Of a stretch of DNA of 64,000 nucleotides, positions 46,582-57,241 are shown one piece after another (the stretch's first letter is position 1; every line of letters starts with the position of its first letter). Under the pieces are notes generated by a model. The model had not been told where the DNA came from and ran no database searches. It saw only the letters and a program-made list of their open reading frames with translations. Position numbers and translations under genes: made by a program. This DNA comes from Pseudomonas segetis (lineage in GTDB: Bacteria; Pseudomonadota; Gammaproteobacteria; Pseudomonadales; Pseudomonadaceae), in contig NZ_FZOG01000003.1 in the NCBI RefSeq assembly GCF_900188155.1, positions 1-64,000 on the forward strand, in the 5' to 3' direction.

Positions 46582-49500
46582 TGCTCGTCCTCATCGCCTT
46601 GCAGGGCATCCAGCGCGGGGCCATACAACTGTTCGGCCAACGCCTCGAAACGTTCATCCAGGGGGTCTCGGTCACGAAACGCCAGTGCGTTCCAGGGGTC
46701 CTGGCTTTCGCCACTCATAAAGTCATTACCGGCCCACAAGATACGTGCCTCGCTGCGCGCGGCGTCTATGGGTTCCTTGCGCCCTGGTTTGCGCCATTTT
46801 TTAGCAAAGCCATAACTGCACTTGGCCAGTACCGGTAACGGCTCGCACAGCGCCGAGCGATAGGCCAGCAGCCAGGGTTCGAGCAATTCACGGGCATTGC
46901 CCAGGGCACCGAGACGCCACTCGCTTTTCGGTGACAGCAACCGGCTCTCGCGACAAACCGCCGGGTTATCGCTGCAATTGAGCAGCAAGTGACGCAGCCA
47001 GAATGGCGCCAGCTCCCATGCACCCAAGTCGCGCAGCCGATAATCAAACAGGCCAGTCTCGCAAACACCTTCGAGCCAGCCATGAATGCGCACCCCGGCG
47101 AGCTTGATATCAACCAACACCGGCTGCGGCGCATCATCCGGCCGCTCGGCAAACAGTGTCGGTGCGAAGGCCCGGATCGGCCCGCGAATCTGCCCCCAAT
47201 ACGCCTGTCCCAATTCGCCCACCGGCAACCAGCCGGAGGCTGCCGCGACTGCACGCTCCTCGGCTTCGCTCCAGTTGCGCTCGATCGCCTGCAAAGCCAG
47301 CTGACGCAAACCATGGGTCGATGTCCACTCGACACTGAAGGGCTCGTCGCCAGCCAGCGCGTCCTCGGTTTGCGCCAAACGCAAGCCAAGGCGTTGCTCA
47401 AGCAGATAGCGCGCCGGGTGCTTGAAGCAATGAATCAACTGGCTCGGCTCCAGCATCAGCCATTCCTCATCCGGCTCGGGTAAACGCTCGACAAAAGGCT
47501 GGGCGAGCATATTCGCCGGTTCTGCAAGACGCTGCGCGGCGCGAAACCAGGGCGCGGCAAAACCGGCATGGCGATCCTGTTGAAAGTTGGCCGGGGCAAA
47601 GGGCTGCAACGGATGCTGGAGGACGATGTGTTTGCTCGCGGTTTGCGCATAGGCATGTTCCGCCCCGGCGCATACCGCAGTCAGGTCAACCACTTCGAGC
47701 AATTCGCTGATCAATACCGAAGGCGGCAACTCGGCATTGCTGCGCGGGTCACGACCGACGTAGCTGAGGTACAGGCCACCGCGTGCGCTAAGCAGGGTTT
47801 CGAGCAGCAAATAGCGGTCATCCAGGCGCCGGGCACGATCACCCCGGCGCGGTTTCTGGCCGATCAAGTCAAAACCGGCCGCAGGCGTCCTGCGCGGCAG
47901 TGCGCCGTCATCCAGGCCCAGCAGGCACACCTGCTTGAAGGGCAGGCTGCGCATCGGCACCATGGTGCAGAAGGTCACCGCACCGGTCAAAAAGCCCGAG
48001 GCACCGTTGCCCTGCTCCAGCGCAGCGCTGAGCTGCTGACGAATCAGGGCCAGCTCAAGGGGCCGCTCGATACCGGATGCCAGCGCCTGCTCCTGCAACG
48101 TCGCACATGCCTTGGACAGCAACAACAAGGTGTCGCCCGCCTCGCGCTCATCAAACAGGCTATCGACCAATTCAAGCAAGGTCTGCGCCCATTCACTCAA
48201 TGAGCGTGGACGCTGCATGTTTTGCGCTAATCCGGCGAGCCGTTCGACAAACCCGGCCAGGCGTCCGAGCAATTGACCACGCGCGCCTTCCAGTGCATCC
48301 AGCGGCCAGCTTTCACCCAGCAGCGGCGCAGCCAGACCGGCCAGTTGCGGCGGCGCGGCAAAGCCCAGCAACAGGCGATCGAGGCCCTGGCGCCAGGTAA
48401 ATGCAGCATCAGCCGGCAACCCCAGTTGCTGACGGTGGCTGCTGTCGCGACCCCAACGCACGCCAGCCTCGTGCAGCCAGTCGCGAATCAGCGGTAAATC
48501 CTCTGCTTCGATCCCGGCCTTGCGGGCGATTGCGGGTTGCTCAAGCCAGGTCAGTACCTCTTCCGCGGCGAAGCGGCTGTCGGGCAGACCGAGCAGGCTG
48601 ATAAAGGCCTCAATCAGCGGTATTTCAGCGCGCATGCTGCGGTCGGCAAGGCTGAACGGAATGCGCGGCACGCCTTCACGGGGCGCGAACACCGCCTCGA
48701 TATAGGGCGCATAACGCTCGATATCCGGCGTCAGCACTACCACCTGATCGGGCGTCAGCGCTGGATCGGCGGCAAAGCGGGCGAGTAGTTGGTCGTGGAG
48801 AATTTCGACTTCGCGCAGTGGCGAGTGCGCGACATGAACCTCCAGCGAACGATCATCTTCGCGCAGCACCAGACGCTGCTCGGGCGTACGGGTTTGCAGG
48901 CGCAGGATGTCGTTCTGCAGGGCTTGCAGCAGGCTGTCGTCATGCAGCGCATCGTCTTCAGAATACAAGCCAATTTCCTGGCTGCCTTCACTGCTGGCCA
49001 GGGAGAACAAGCTGTCGAAGAAGTCGCGTCCCTGTTTGCCCAGGCTCGCCAATAATGGATGGCCGACATCCAGGTACCAGTCATCCGGGCTCAGCTCAGG
49101 CTGACGCGCCAGCTCACGGATATCACGAATCTCGCCCCAGGCTTCGCGGCAGGGGTTGAGGGCGAAGATGATCACTTCTGTGTGCTTGGCCAGGCCATCG
49201 AGCACGCGCATGTGGTGCGGCGGCAAACTGCTGATGCCAAATACCAGCAATCGCTCCGGCATGTCGGCAATAGGGTCACTGCTGTACAGGCGCTTGAGCA
49301 AGTCATCGAGCAGGCGCGCCCGGTGTGGGTGGCCATCCTTGGTCAGTTCGCGCCAGAGCAGGGCCTGCCAGGCCTCGTCCGGGCCCAGGTCCAGCAACTC
49401 ATTGCGCTCCCAGGCCGCCAGCCAGTCATCACGGTAGAGCAGATACTGGTCAAAGACGTCCGCGATCTTCGCTGCCAGCGACAACCGGCGGCGTTCATCA

Positions 49501-49850
49501 CCGCCTTCAAGGTAGTGCGCCAGGCGTGGCGCCAGAGCGAGATGCTCAGCCTCGCAAAGCCAGTCATACAGGCGCCAGCTGAGGGTGGTCGGTGAGAACG
49601 CGGATTGCTCGGGCAACTGGCCGAGCGCCAGGCGTGACAAGTCCCAGACAAATTTGGCGGGCAGTTGCACATCCAACTGCATGGCAATGCCTTGCTTGCG
49701 CGCCAACTCAAGCGTCAACCAGCGACCCATACCCTGGCTGGGCACCACCACCTTGACAGCTGCAAAGGGATCGCGCAGCGGCTGGGCAAGCAGCGTGGTC
49801 GCTAGCTCACCAAGGGTTTCCAGGTCTGGCGCGTGATACAGAGTCAGCAT
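46578..49850 (-). CDS. recC: Exodeoxyribonuclease V gamma subunit
   Basis: RecC is the structural subunit that splits the duplex and recognises Chi. The 1090-residue product starts MLTLYHAPDLETLGEL and contains PSQGMGRWLTLELA and FGISSLPPHHMRVL, conserved RecC stretches, in an inactivated helicase-like fold. It is the first gene of recCBD. No RNA-coding gene or promoter consensus is obvious in the 210 bases upstream. Confidence 0.96.
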   Translation of the reverse strand: MLTLYHAPDLETLGELATTLLAQPLRDPFAAVKVVVPSQGMGRWLTLELARKQGIAMQLDVQLPAKFVWDLSRLALGQLPEQSAFSPTTLSWRLYDWLCEAEHLALAPRLAHYLEGGDERRRLSLAAKIADVFDQYLLYRDDWLAAWERNELLDLGPDEAWQALLWRELTKDGHPHRARLLDDLLKRLYSSDPIADMPERLLVFGISSLPPHHMRVLDGLAKHTEVIIFALNPCREAWGEIRDIRELARQPELSPDDWYLDVGHPLLASLGKQGRDFFDSLFSLASSEGSQEIGLYSEDDALHDDSLLQALQNDILRLQTRTPEQRLVLREDDRSLEVHVAHSPLREVEILHDQLLARFAADPALTPDQVVVLTPDIERYAPYIEAVFAPREGVPRIPFSLADRSMRAEIPLIEAFISLLGLPDSRFAAEEVLTWLEQPAIARKAGIEAEDLPLIRDWLHEAGVRWGRDSSHRQQLGLPADAAFTWRQGLDRLLLGFAAPPQLAGLAAPLLGESWPLDALEGARGQLLGRLAGFVERLAGLAQNMQRPRSLSEWAQTLLELVDSLFDEREAGDTLLLLSKACATLQEQALASGIERPLELALIRQQLSAALEQGNGASGFLTGAVTFCTMVPMRSLPFKQVCLLGLDDGALPRRTPAAGFDLIGQKPRRGDRARRLDDRYLLLETLLSARGGLYLSYVGRDPRSNAELPPSVLISELLEVVDLTAVCAGAEHAYAQTASKHIVLQHPLQPFAPANFQQDRHAGFAAPWFRAAQRLAEPANMLAQPFVERLPEPDEEWLMLEPSQLIHCFKHPARYLLEQRLGLRLAQTEDALAGDEPFSVEWTSTHGLRQLALQAIERNWSEAEERAVAAASGWLPVGELGQAYWGQIRGPIRAFAPTLFAERPDDAPQPVLVDIKLAGVRIHGWLEGVCETGLFDYRLRDLGAWELAPFWLRHLLLNCSDNPAVCRESRLLSPKSEWRLGALGNARELLEPWLLAYRSALCEPLPVLAKCSYGFAKKWRKPGRKEPIDAARSEARILWAGNDFMSGESQDPWNALAFRDRDPLDERFEALAEQLYGPALDALQGDEDEQ

Positions 49851-50003
49851 GGGTCACATCACATCCGGGCAATCTGGCTAGATTAACAGTTCAGCAAGGT
49901 GACAACAGACTCAGGGCCGCAATCTTTGGCGGGATACAGATCCAGTGAGGCGGATGAAAAGCAGTAGCGGGCAGAAAATGCGACAACGCGAAGCTTGTCC
50001 ACC

Positions 50004-50036
50004 TTGGCTCAAACCCAAACCCCGGGCTTGAGCCAA
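50004..50036 (-). terminator. Hairpin downstream of trpA
   Basis: TTGGCTCAA and TTGAGCCAA form a perfect 9-bp stem, extendable to 13 bp with one mismatch by adjacent CCC/GGG. It starts 25 bases after the trpA stop on the transcribed strand. There is no T run, so it may need Rho or act as an mRNA end-stabilising structure. Confidence 0.5.
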
Positions 50037-50060
50037 TCGTCTGCCCCAATTGCAACAGCG

Positions 50061-50869
50061 TTACTGGCGGGCGCCGCGCACACCTTCAGCCAGTTGGCTG
50101 CACAAATCGAGCACGCCTTTGATGGCCGCATCGCTGCTGTCGGCTTTTTCGATTTGATCGATCAGTGCCGAGCCCACCACCACACCCTCGGCCAAACGGG
50201 CGATGGTTGCGGCGTGTTCAGGGGTGCGGATACCAAAACCGATGCTGACTGGCAGGTCGGTATGGCGACGCAGGCGTGCAACCGCTTGCTCGACATGCTC
50301 AAGCGTAGCGGAACCCGCACCGGTCACGCCCGCAACCGAGACGTAGTAAACAAAACCCGAGCTGCCATTGAGCACTTTCGGCAGACGCTTGTCGTCCGTG
50401 GTCGGAGTGGTCAGGCGGATGAAGTCGAGCCCCGCTGCTTGCGCCGGATCGCAGAGGTCGACGTTATGCTCTGGCGGCAGATCGACCACGATCAAGCCAT
50501 CAACCCCAGATTCCTTGGCCTCGGCGATAAAGCGCTCAACCCCATATTTGTGGATCGGGTTGAAGTAACCCATCAACACCAGCGGCGTGCCTTGGTCATC
50601 CTGGCGAAACTCACGCACCATCTTCAGGGTCTTGGCCAGGTCCTGCTTGGCGGCCAAGGCACGAATATTGGCCAGCTGAATCGCCGGGCCATCAGCCATC
50701 GGGTCGGTAAAGGGCATGCCCAGTTCGATCACATCGGCGCCCGCCTTCGGCAAACCCTTGAGGATCGCCAGTGAAGCGTCATAGCCAGGGTCGCCGGCGG
50801 TAACGAAGGTCACCAGCGCTGCGCGGTTTTGTTGCTTGAGTTCGGCAAAGCGAGCTTGCAGGCGGCTCA

Positions 50870-50870
<1 letters not shown>
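50061..50870 (-). CDS. trpA: Tryptophan synthase alpha subunit
   Basis: TrpA cleaves indole-3-glycerol phosphate to indole, which is channelled to TrpB. Catalytic Glu49 and Asp60 are present in [16 protein letters not shown], at the same numbers as in the Salmonella enzyme. Length (269) is normal. The ATG overlaps the trpB stop by one base, ensuring equal synthesis of the two subunits. Confidence 0.97.
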
Positions 50871-52105
<1,235 letters not shown>

Positions 52106-52168
52106 CTAATCTAAACGGCTGGGCCACAAGCTTGGACGGGCAAATGCCCTATCCACTCGGACAATGGA

Positions 52169-52185
52169 CACAGGATAAGGCTGTG
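52169..52185. promoter_or_regulatory. Possible TrpI-binding inverted repeat
   Basis: CACAG and CTGTG, separated by seven bases, form a small palindrome in the 148-bp trpB-trpI gap, with partial symmetry extending outwards (GGACACAG / CTGTGTGCC). It resembles a LysR-type site, and the position agrees with where TrpI acts in P. aeruginosa, but I did not compare it with the known sites. Confidence 0.4.
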
Positions 52186-52238
52186 TGCCTCAGGAAAAAA
52201 GCGATAAGATTGCGACAACCTGTCAGGAAAACTCACAC

Positions 52239-53126
52239 ATGAACCAAGAGCTTCCGCCCTTAAATGCATTGCGTGCATTCGAAGCGGCTGCCCGCCTCAA
52301 CAGCGTTAGTGCTGCAGCGGATGAGCTTAACGTAACCCATGGAGCCGTGAGCCGACAGATCAAGGTGCTCGAGGCTCACCTTGGCCTGACGCTGTTCAGT
52401 AAAGACGGTCGCGGCCTTAAACTCACAGATTCAGGCCTGCGTTTACGTGATAGCAGCTCAGAGGTGTTCGAACGGTTGCGGCAAACCTGTGCAGAGCTCA
52501 AGCAAGGTCAGGCTGAGTCGCCCTTTGTCCTGGCCTGCCCCGGCAGCTTACTGGCCCGCTGGTTTATCCCCCGGCTCGACCGACTCAACCGCGAACTGCC
52601 CGATTTGCGCTTGCAGCTGTCCGCCAGCGAAGGCGAGCTGGACCCGCGCGGAGCCGGTGTCGACGCCACCTTATGGTTTGCCGAGCCGCCCTGGCCTGCG
52701 GATATGCGTGTATTCGAGCTGGCAGTTGAGCGTATCGGCCCAGTGGTCAGCCCGCGCTACAACCACTTCGATGCGTTGGCACAAGGCTCTGCCGAAGGCC
52801 TGCTAAACGAACCATTGCTGCACACCACCTCGCGCCCGCAAGCCTGGCCAAGCTGGGCACAGAGTAATGCCATCGCTCCGGCCAAGTTGCGCCTGGGCCA
52901 GGGCTTCGAGCATTTGTACTACCTACTGGAAGCTGCTGCCGCCGGGCTTGGTGTGGCCATCGCCCCGCAACAACTGGTTGCCGATGATTTGGCGGGCGGG
53001 CGCCTGCTGGCACCCTGGGGCTTTGTCGAAACCTCGGCGCGACTGGCGTTATGGGTGCCGAAACGCCAGCTGGACAAGCGTGCAGAGCGCTTGGCGCAAT
53101 GGCTGGAGCACGAATTATCGCGCTGA
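52239..53126 (+). CDS. trpI: TrpI, LysR-type activator of trpBA
   Basis: A LysR regulator of 295 residues with N-terminal helix-turn-helix ([20 protein letters not shown], about residues 19-38) and a type 2 effector domain. TrpI senses indole-3-glycerol phosphate and activates trpBA while repressing itself. The ATG before [10 protein letters not shown] has an AGGA site; an upstream in-frame start adds 18 unrelated residues and is rejected. The divergent position to trpB settles the assignment. Confidence 0.95.
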   Translation: MNQELPPLNALRAFEAAARLNSVSAAADELNVTHGAVSRQIKVLEAHLGLTLFSKDGRGLKLTDSGLRLRDSSSEVFERLRQTCAELKQGQAESPFVLACPGSLLARWFIPRLDRLNRELPDLRLQLSASEGELDPRGAGVDATLWFAEPPWPADMRVFELAVERIGPVVSPRYNHFDALAQGSAEGLLNEPLLHTTSRPQAWPSWAQSNAIAPAKLRLGQGFEHLYYLLEAAAAGLGVAIAPQQLVADDLAGGRLLAPWGFVETSARLALWVPKRQLDKRAERLAQWLEHELSR

Positions 53127-53252
53127 ATGCTTGATCCTTGCCTAGGCTTAAAGTGAACGTTGCACGGATGGTGGCATCAGTATTGATAAGTGCCTGATCT
53201 AAATCAGCGCTACAGGCCACTATCCAAAAGTGATTTCACTGAGGAGCAGAAG

Positions 53253-53465
53253 ATGTCAGACCACATCTACAAGAAAGTCGAAGTCGTTGGCTCGTCCAAA
53301 ACCAGCATCGACGATGCAATCAATAACGCCATTGCCGAATGCGCCAAGTCGATTCGTAATCTCGATTGGTTTGAAGTGACAGAGACCCGCGGACACATCG
53401 AAAATGGCAAGGTTTGTCACTATCAAGTCACCCTCAAAGTGGGCTTTCGCCTAAGCAGCAGTTAA
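53253..53465 (+). CDS. Dodecin
   Basis: A 70-residue dodecin: small flavin-binding protein that assembles as a dodecamer and buffers free flavins or CoA. The sequence has the family features: [14 protein letters not shown] strand, [10 protein letters not shown] helix, W-containing [10 protein letters not shown] (the Trp stacks on flavin), and [18 protein letters not shown] lies upstream of the ATG. It stands alone; a GC-rich bulged hairpin around 53469-53508 may end its transcript. Confidence 0.93.
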   Translation: MSDHIYKKVEVVGSSKTSIDDAINNAIAECAKSIRNLDWFEVTETRGHIENGKVCHYQVTLKVGFRLSSS

Positions 53466-53622
53466 ACCAGCCTAAAGGTGCGGGCGGGCCTCGTCTGCCC
53501 GGCCCTTAGGGCTAAATGCCTCTAGCACGGTACTTAGCAACGCGCTTGATTGCGCCTGATTAGTCAACGGTCCTCGGATTTGCGTCTAGAATTCAGGCAA
53601 ACTGATTACTGACGGCGCAATC

Positions 53623-54555
53623 ATGGCCACACTCGCTGCCCGCTTTACACTTCTTGTCGTTATTGCTGCCCCCACAGCCCATGCCGAACTGATGCTCGAC
53701 CGGGATGATGTGGAGGATCGGGTTAACGGCGTGCTGTCATTGATGTCCTACTCAATGACCCTTGATTTGGCTTCGAGCTCGCTGCAAATCAAGGATGGCA
53801 GCAGTGGCAACCCAAGCATCAAGATGACCCAGCTTGGCGGCGGCGCGACCATGAGCAAGTCATTCCCACTGTATCTCGAAGGTGCTGCAGCCTACAGCCG
53901 CTACGACCCGCGCTTCGTGGCCACGGACGGTGCCGAGCAACGCTCCATCCCGGTCAAGTGGAACTCTGTCTCGGCAACCGGCGGTGTCGGCTGGGATTTT
54001 CCCATCAGCGATGAAGTGGTGGTACGCCCAATCGCCAGCGTTGGCCTGGGCTACATGACCAGCGACCTCAATGCGGCGCGGATATTCATCAACCGCAAGA
54101 CCAATAAGCAAATCAAGTTTCTCGATGACGGTCAGATGAGTGCCTTGGGCCTGGGCGGCGCCATGATGCTCGACTGGGAACGTGTCCGCCCCGATTACGA
54201 AGCCGACATCGAACTGCGCTACACCTATATGAACTTGCAGCAGATCGGCGGGGATGAAGCCATTAACGGCGAGGTTACCGCCGAAACAGCCAACCTTTGG
54301 TCACGCTGGCGAGCCCCCACGGGCTGGGTGGTGATGCAACGGCCGCTGCGTTATGTCCTGGAGTTCTCTCACTCTGAATATCTAGGCGACCAACGTGGCG
54401 CCCTGGGTTTTGACCGCTTGTCCACATTTGGCCTGGGCGTCGAGTTCGACTCCAGCGCTTACGACATATTCATCAGCCGCACCCGCCTGGTATTACGACA
54501 AATGGTCGGAGACAACGTATCGGGCTTGTCACTAGGCCTGGCGGTGAGTTTTTAG
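53623..54555 (+). CDS. Outer-membrane beta-barrel protein
   Basis: A 310-residue secreted protein with a signal peptide (cleaved after AHA, before ELML). Alternating hydrophobic/polar strands and a C-terminal SLGLAVSF with terminal Phe are typical of outer-membrane barrels. It may belong to the 'solitary outer-membrane autotransporter barrel' family, but I am not certain. There is no passenger domain. The ribosome-binding site is weak. The neighbours give no clue to its role. Confidence 0.65.
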   Translation: MATLAARFTLLVVIAAPTAHAELMLDRDDVEDRVNGVLSLMSYSMTLDLASSSLQIKDGSSGNPSIKMTQLGGGATMSKSFPLYLEGAAAYSRYDPRFVATDGAEQRSIPVKWNSVSATGGVGWDFPISDEVVVRPIASVGLGYMTSDLNAARIFINRKTNKQIKFLDDGQMSALGLGGAMMLDWERVRPDYEADIELRYTYMNLQQIGGDEAINGEVTAETANLWSRWRAPTGWVVMQRPLRYVLEFSHSEYLGDQRGALGFDRLSTFGLGVEFDSSAYDIFISRTRLVLRQMVGDNVSGLSLGLAVSF

Positions 54556-54700
54556 CCCCGGACCGTAGGCGCAAATTCAGCCAATTCGACTTCAGGGCTT
54601 GGAATCGACTGATTAATCCCCACTATTAAACTCAAGTATTGGCGCATTCATTAAGGCTTAAGACTGCGTCGCACATTTGAGCATTTAATAGGCCAAGCAG

Positions 54701-55696
54701 ATGAGCGCTTTAGCAAAGACCAAGATTTCTATCCTCGACCTAGCCCCAATCCGCGATGACGGCGACGCCAAGCAGGCCCTGGGCAACTCACTGGCGTTGG
54801 CACAGCATGCCGAGCAATTAGGCTTTAACCGCTTCTGGGTGGCAGAACACCACAACATGGATGGCATCGCCAGTTCGGCCACCTCGGTTCTACTCGGTTA
54901 TCTGGCGGCCAATACCCAAAGCATTCGCCTGGGCTCTGGCGGGGTGATGCTGCCCAACCATGCTCCGCTGGTCATTGCCGAACAGTTCGGCACACTGGCA
55001 ACGCTCTATCCTGGGCGGATTGACCTGGGATTGGGCCGTGCGCCCGGTGCCGACCAATACACCGCACATGCCCTGCGTCGCGACCGCAGCGGTAGCGCCG
55101 ATGACTTCCCCAGGGATGTAGAAGAACTACAGCGCTACCTGGGCCCACGCACACCCAATCAACGGGTTGTGGCCATGCCCGGCAGCGATACCAACGTGCC
55201 AATCTGGTTGCTCGGCTCAAGCCTGTTCAGCGCGCAGTTAGCGGGTCAGAAAGGCCTGCCCTATGCATTCGCCTCGCACTTTGCCCCGCGCATGATGCAT
55301 GAGGCAATTCGGATCTACCGCGATCACTTCACGCCCTCCGATGTACTCGACAAACCTTATGTCATGCTCGGCGTCCCCCTGGTGGCGGCGGACACCGACG
55401 AACAAGCCGAATACCTGGCAACCTCGGCCTATCAGCGGATACTTTCGTTGATTCGCGGCCAGAGCCTGGTCCAGCGCCCTCCTGTCGCCAGCATGGACGG
55501 CCTGTGGCTGCCCCATGAACGCAATGCCGTGGGCGAGTTCTTTGGCTTGGCCATGATCGGCGGTCCGGAAAAAATCCGCGCTAAGCTTGAGGTATTGCTC
55601 GAACAAACCGGCGCAGATGAGTTGATATTCACCAGCGACCTGTACGATTTCAATGACCGCAAGCGCTCCTTCGAGATTCTCGCGGGCCTGCGCTGA
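54701..55696 (+). CDS. LLM-class flavin-dependent oxidoreductase
   Basis: A 331-residue luciferase-like monooxygenase of the MsnO8/YhbW type: [18 protein letters not shown] near the N-terminus, the [15 protein letters not shown] stretch and [16 protein letters not shown] are characteristic. The members use FMNH2 supplied by a separate reductase; substrates are mostly unknown. It precedes an OsmC-family gene by 94 bases and may be co-expressed with it, but no shared role can be shown. Confidence 0.88.
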   Translation: MSALAKTKISILDLAPIRDDGDAKQALGNSLALAQHAEQLGFNRFWVAEHHNMDGIASSATSVLLGYLAANTQSIRLGSGGVMLPNHAPLVIAEQFGTLATLYPGRIDLGLGRAPGADQYTAHALRRDRSGSADDFPRDVEELQRYLGPRTPNQRVVAMPGSDTNVPIWLLGSSLFSAQLAGQKGLPYAFASHFAPRMMHEAIRIYRDHFTPSDVLDKPYVMLGVPLVAADTDEQAEYLATSAYQRILSLIRGQSLVQRPPVASMDGLWLPHERNAVGEFFGLAMIGGPEKIRAKLEVLLEQTGADELIFTSDLYDFNDRKRSFEILAGLR

Positions 55697-55790
55697 TTGG
55701 TTCTTGATCGACTGTAAAACCTGGCTGCCAACGAACTTGTTGGCAGCACCGGACTCTCAACTAAGTACCCTACAAAGCAGGAGATCTTTG

Positions 55791-56216
55791 ATGAAGAAGA
55801 CCGCATCAGCCCATTGGCAGGGCAGTATCAAACAGGGCAAAGGCACCATCTCGACCGAGAGCGGCGTGCTGTCAAAATCACCTTACGGCTTCAATACCCG
55901 CTTTGAAAACGAGCCGGGAACCAACCCCGAAGAATTGATTGGCGCCGCGCATGCAGGCTGCTTCTCAATGGCGCTGTCGCTGCAACTGGGCGAAGCTGGG
56001 ATGACCGCCGAGAGCATCGACACAAAGGCGGAAGTTACCCTGGATAAAGACGGCGATGGCTTCTCGATCACTGCCGTACACCTGACCTTGCACGCAAAAG
56101 TTCCTGGCGCCGATCGTGCCGCCTTCGAAAAAGCGGTACAGAACGCCAAGACCGGCTGCCCGGTTTCAAAAGTGCTGAATGCGACCATCACCCTTGAAGC
56201 CACGCTCGAAACCTGA
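55791..56216 (+). CDS. osmC: OsmC-family peroxiredoxin
   Basis: A 141-residue OsmC-type thiol peroxidase that reduces organic hydroperoxides. It has the two catalytic cysteines: AAHAGCFSMALS (Cys about 61) and KTGCPVSKVL (Cys about 125). The start is the ATG before KKTASAHWQG, with AGGAG seven bases upstream; a longer frame is spurious. OsmC proteins in pseudomonads are often osmotic- or stationary-phase-induced, but I see no promoter evidence here. Confidence 0.93.
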   Translation: MKKTASAHWQGSIKQGKGTISTESGVLSKSPYGFNTRFENEPGTNPEELIGAAHAGCFSMALSLQLGEAGMTAESIDTKAEVTLDKDGDGFSITAVHLTLHAKVPGADRAAFEKAVQNAKTGCPVSKVLNATITLEATLET

Positions 56217-56241
56217 TTCACCCGCTGGCAAAGGCTAGCGC

Positions 56242-56661
56242 CTAGAATGTACCGCAGCGCATGACATCTGCTTTGGCAACGACATTGCGCTGCTCATCAT
56301 AGAGCCAGCCTTGCGCTTCACGCATCAAGGGGCGAGCCTGTATCTGATAGCGCTTGCCCGCTTCAAAATTGTCATAGCGGTAGCGCAACTCGCAGGTCAT
56401 CTGCACCGGCTCAGACATTCCTCCCAGGCTGCCACCGCCAGGCACCTCAAACTGGAACCTTGCTTCAAGGTCATGGGCGCCGGGTGACACCTGGAAGTAA
56501 CGCCCGTCATCAAGGCGCTTTCCATCGAGTTTGTTGGCCATCAGCAGATAACCGGCGCTGGCGTAGAGGTCAACCCAGGCCTGATCGGGTGACGGTTGAG
56601 GCAGCTCGGATGCGCAGGCGGTAAGTGCCAGCGCACAGGCAGTGAGTGCTATTCGGTGCAT
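56242..56661 (-). CDS. Putative lipoprotein, paralogue of its neighbour
   Basis: A 139-residue predicted lipoprotein (lipobox LTAC). The core AWVDLYASAGYLLMANKLDGK, DDGRYFQVSPGAHDLEARFQFEV and C-terminal W-Y-RNVV matches the next gene in the same order, so the pair arose by duplication. GAGG precedes the chosen ATG; an upstream in-frame ATG adds 17 charged residues before the signal and is rejected. No function is known to me. Confidence 0.75.
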   Translation of the reverse strand: MHRIALTACALALTACASELPQPSPDQAWVDLYASAGYLLMANKLDGKRLDDGRYFQVSPGAHDLEARFQFEVPGGGSLGGMSEPVQMTCELRYRYDNFEAGKRYQIQARPLMREAQGWLYDEQRNVVAKADVMRCGTF

Positions 56662-56712
56662 GACAACCTCGTCAATGCCTAGAGAAGATAATTCAGCATA
56701 GCGCTGTTTCAC

Positions 56713-57129
56713 TCATATTTGCCCACAACTGCCTTCGCGTGCCGTGGCCAGGAGCCGGTCATTTGTATCAAAGAGTTTGGCCCAGGGCCGAAAGCCCACG
56801 GAGCCAGCCTCCAGTCGATAGGTTTGTCCAGCGGCGAAGTCATTGTATTTGACCAGCATCTCGCAGGTGCGCGCCAAAGGCGCTTCATCGCCGCCCATGT
56901 TGGTCGCGTCCACCTCGAAGCGTATATGTGCATGCAACTCATGGATGCCGGGGCTGACTTGAAAGAAACGGTCGTCTTCCAACGCTTTGCTGTCGACCTC
57001 GCTGGCCAGCAGTTCGGTATCGTCGTCGGTTCGCAGGTCCACCCAGGCCATGTTTGGGTCATGGCTCGGCATAAGCAACGAACAACCACTGATAAGTGCC
57101 AAACTGGTGACAGCCAAAAATGCGCGCAT
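56713..57129 (-). CDS. Putative lipoprotein, paralogue of its neighbour
   Basis: A 138-residue predicted lipoprotein (lipobox ISGC). It shares with the downstream gene the blocks AWVDLR--D----LLASEVDSK, DDRFFQVSPGIHELHAHIRFEV, the CEMLVKYNDFAAGQTYRLEA stretch and a C-terminal Cys-containing end. A Cys in the middle (ARTCEM) and one near the C-terminus (GSCGQ) could form a disulfide, as in the paralogue. It is transcribed divergently from the metallopeptidase gene. Function unknown. Confidence 0.75.
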   Translation of the reverse strand: MRAFLAVTSLALISGCSLLMPSHDPNMAWVDLRTDDDTELLASEVDSKALEDDRFFQVSPGIHELHAHIRFEVDATNMGGDEAPLARTCEMLVKYNDFAAGQTYRLEAGSVGFRPWAKLFDTNDRLLATAREGSCGQI

Positions 57130-57241
57130 GCAAGGGCTCCGACTTTAATTAGCAAACGCTGGCTAGCGCCGCTTTGTTTGAACGAAAAAGCCACTACCAA
57201 GGGGCTGGCGGATAAGCGGGCGGATGCAGTAGTGTCCTGTC

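Noticed and set aside
45589-46815. 408-codon open frame opposite recB and recC
   Set aside because: Antisense to two well-supported genes and crossing their junction; composition is Gln/Ala/Leu-rich, typical of shadow frames.
43000-49850. recCBD as part of an anti-phage island
   Set aside because: Full-length housekeeping subunits with normal motifs and normal neighbours; nothing points to a defence island.
56709-57200. 163-codon minus-strand frame overlapping the second lipoprotein gene
   Set aside because: Different frame from the lipoprotein with lipobox and paralogue match; no recognisable features.
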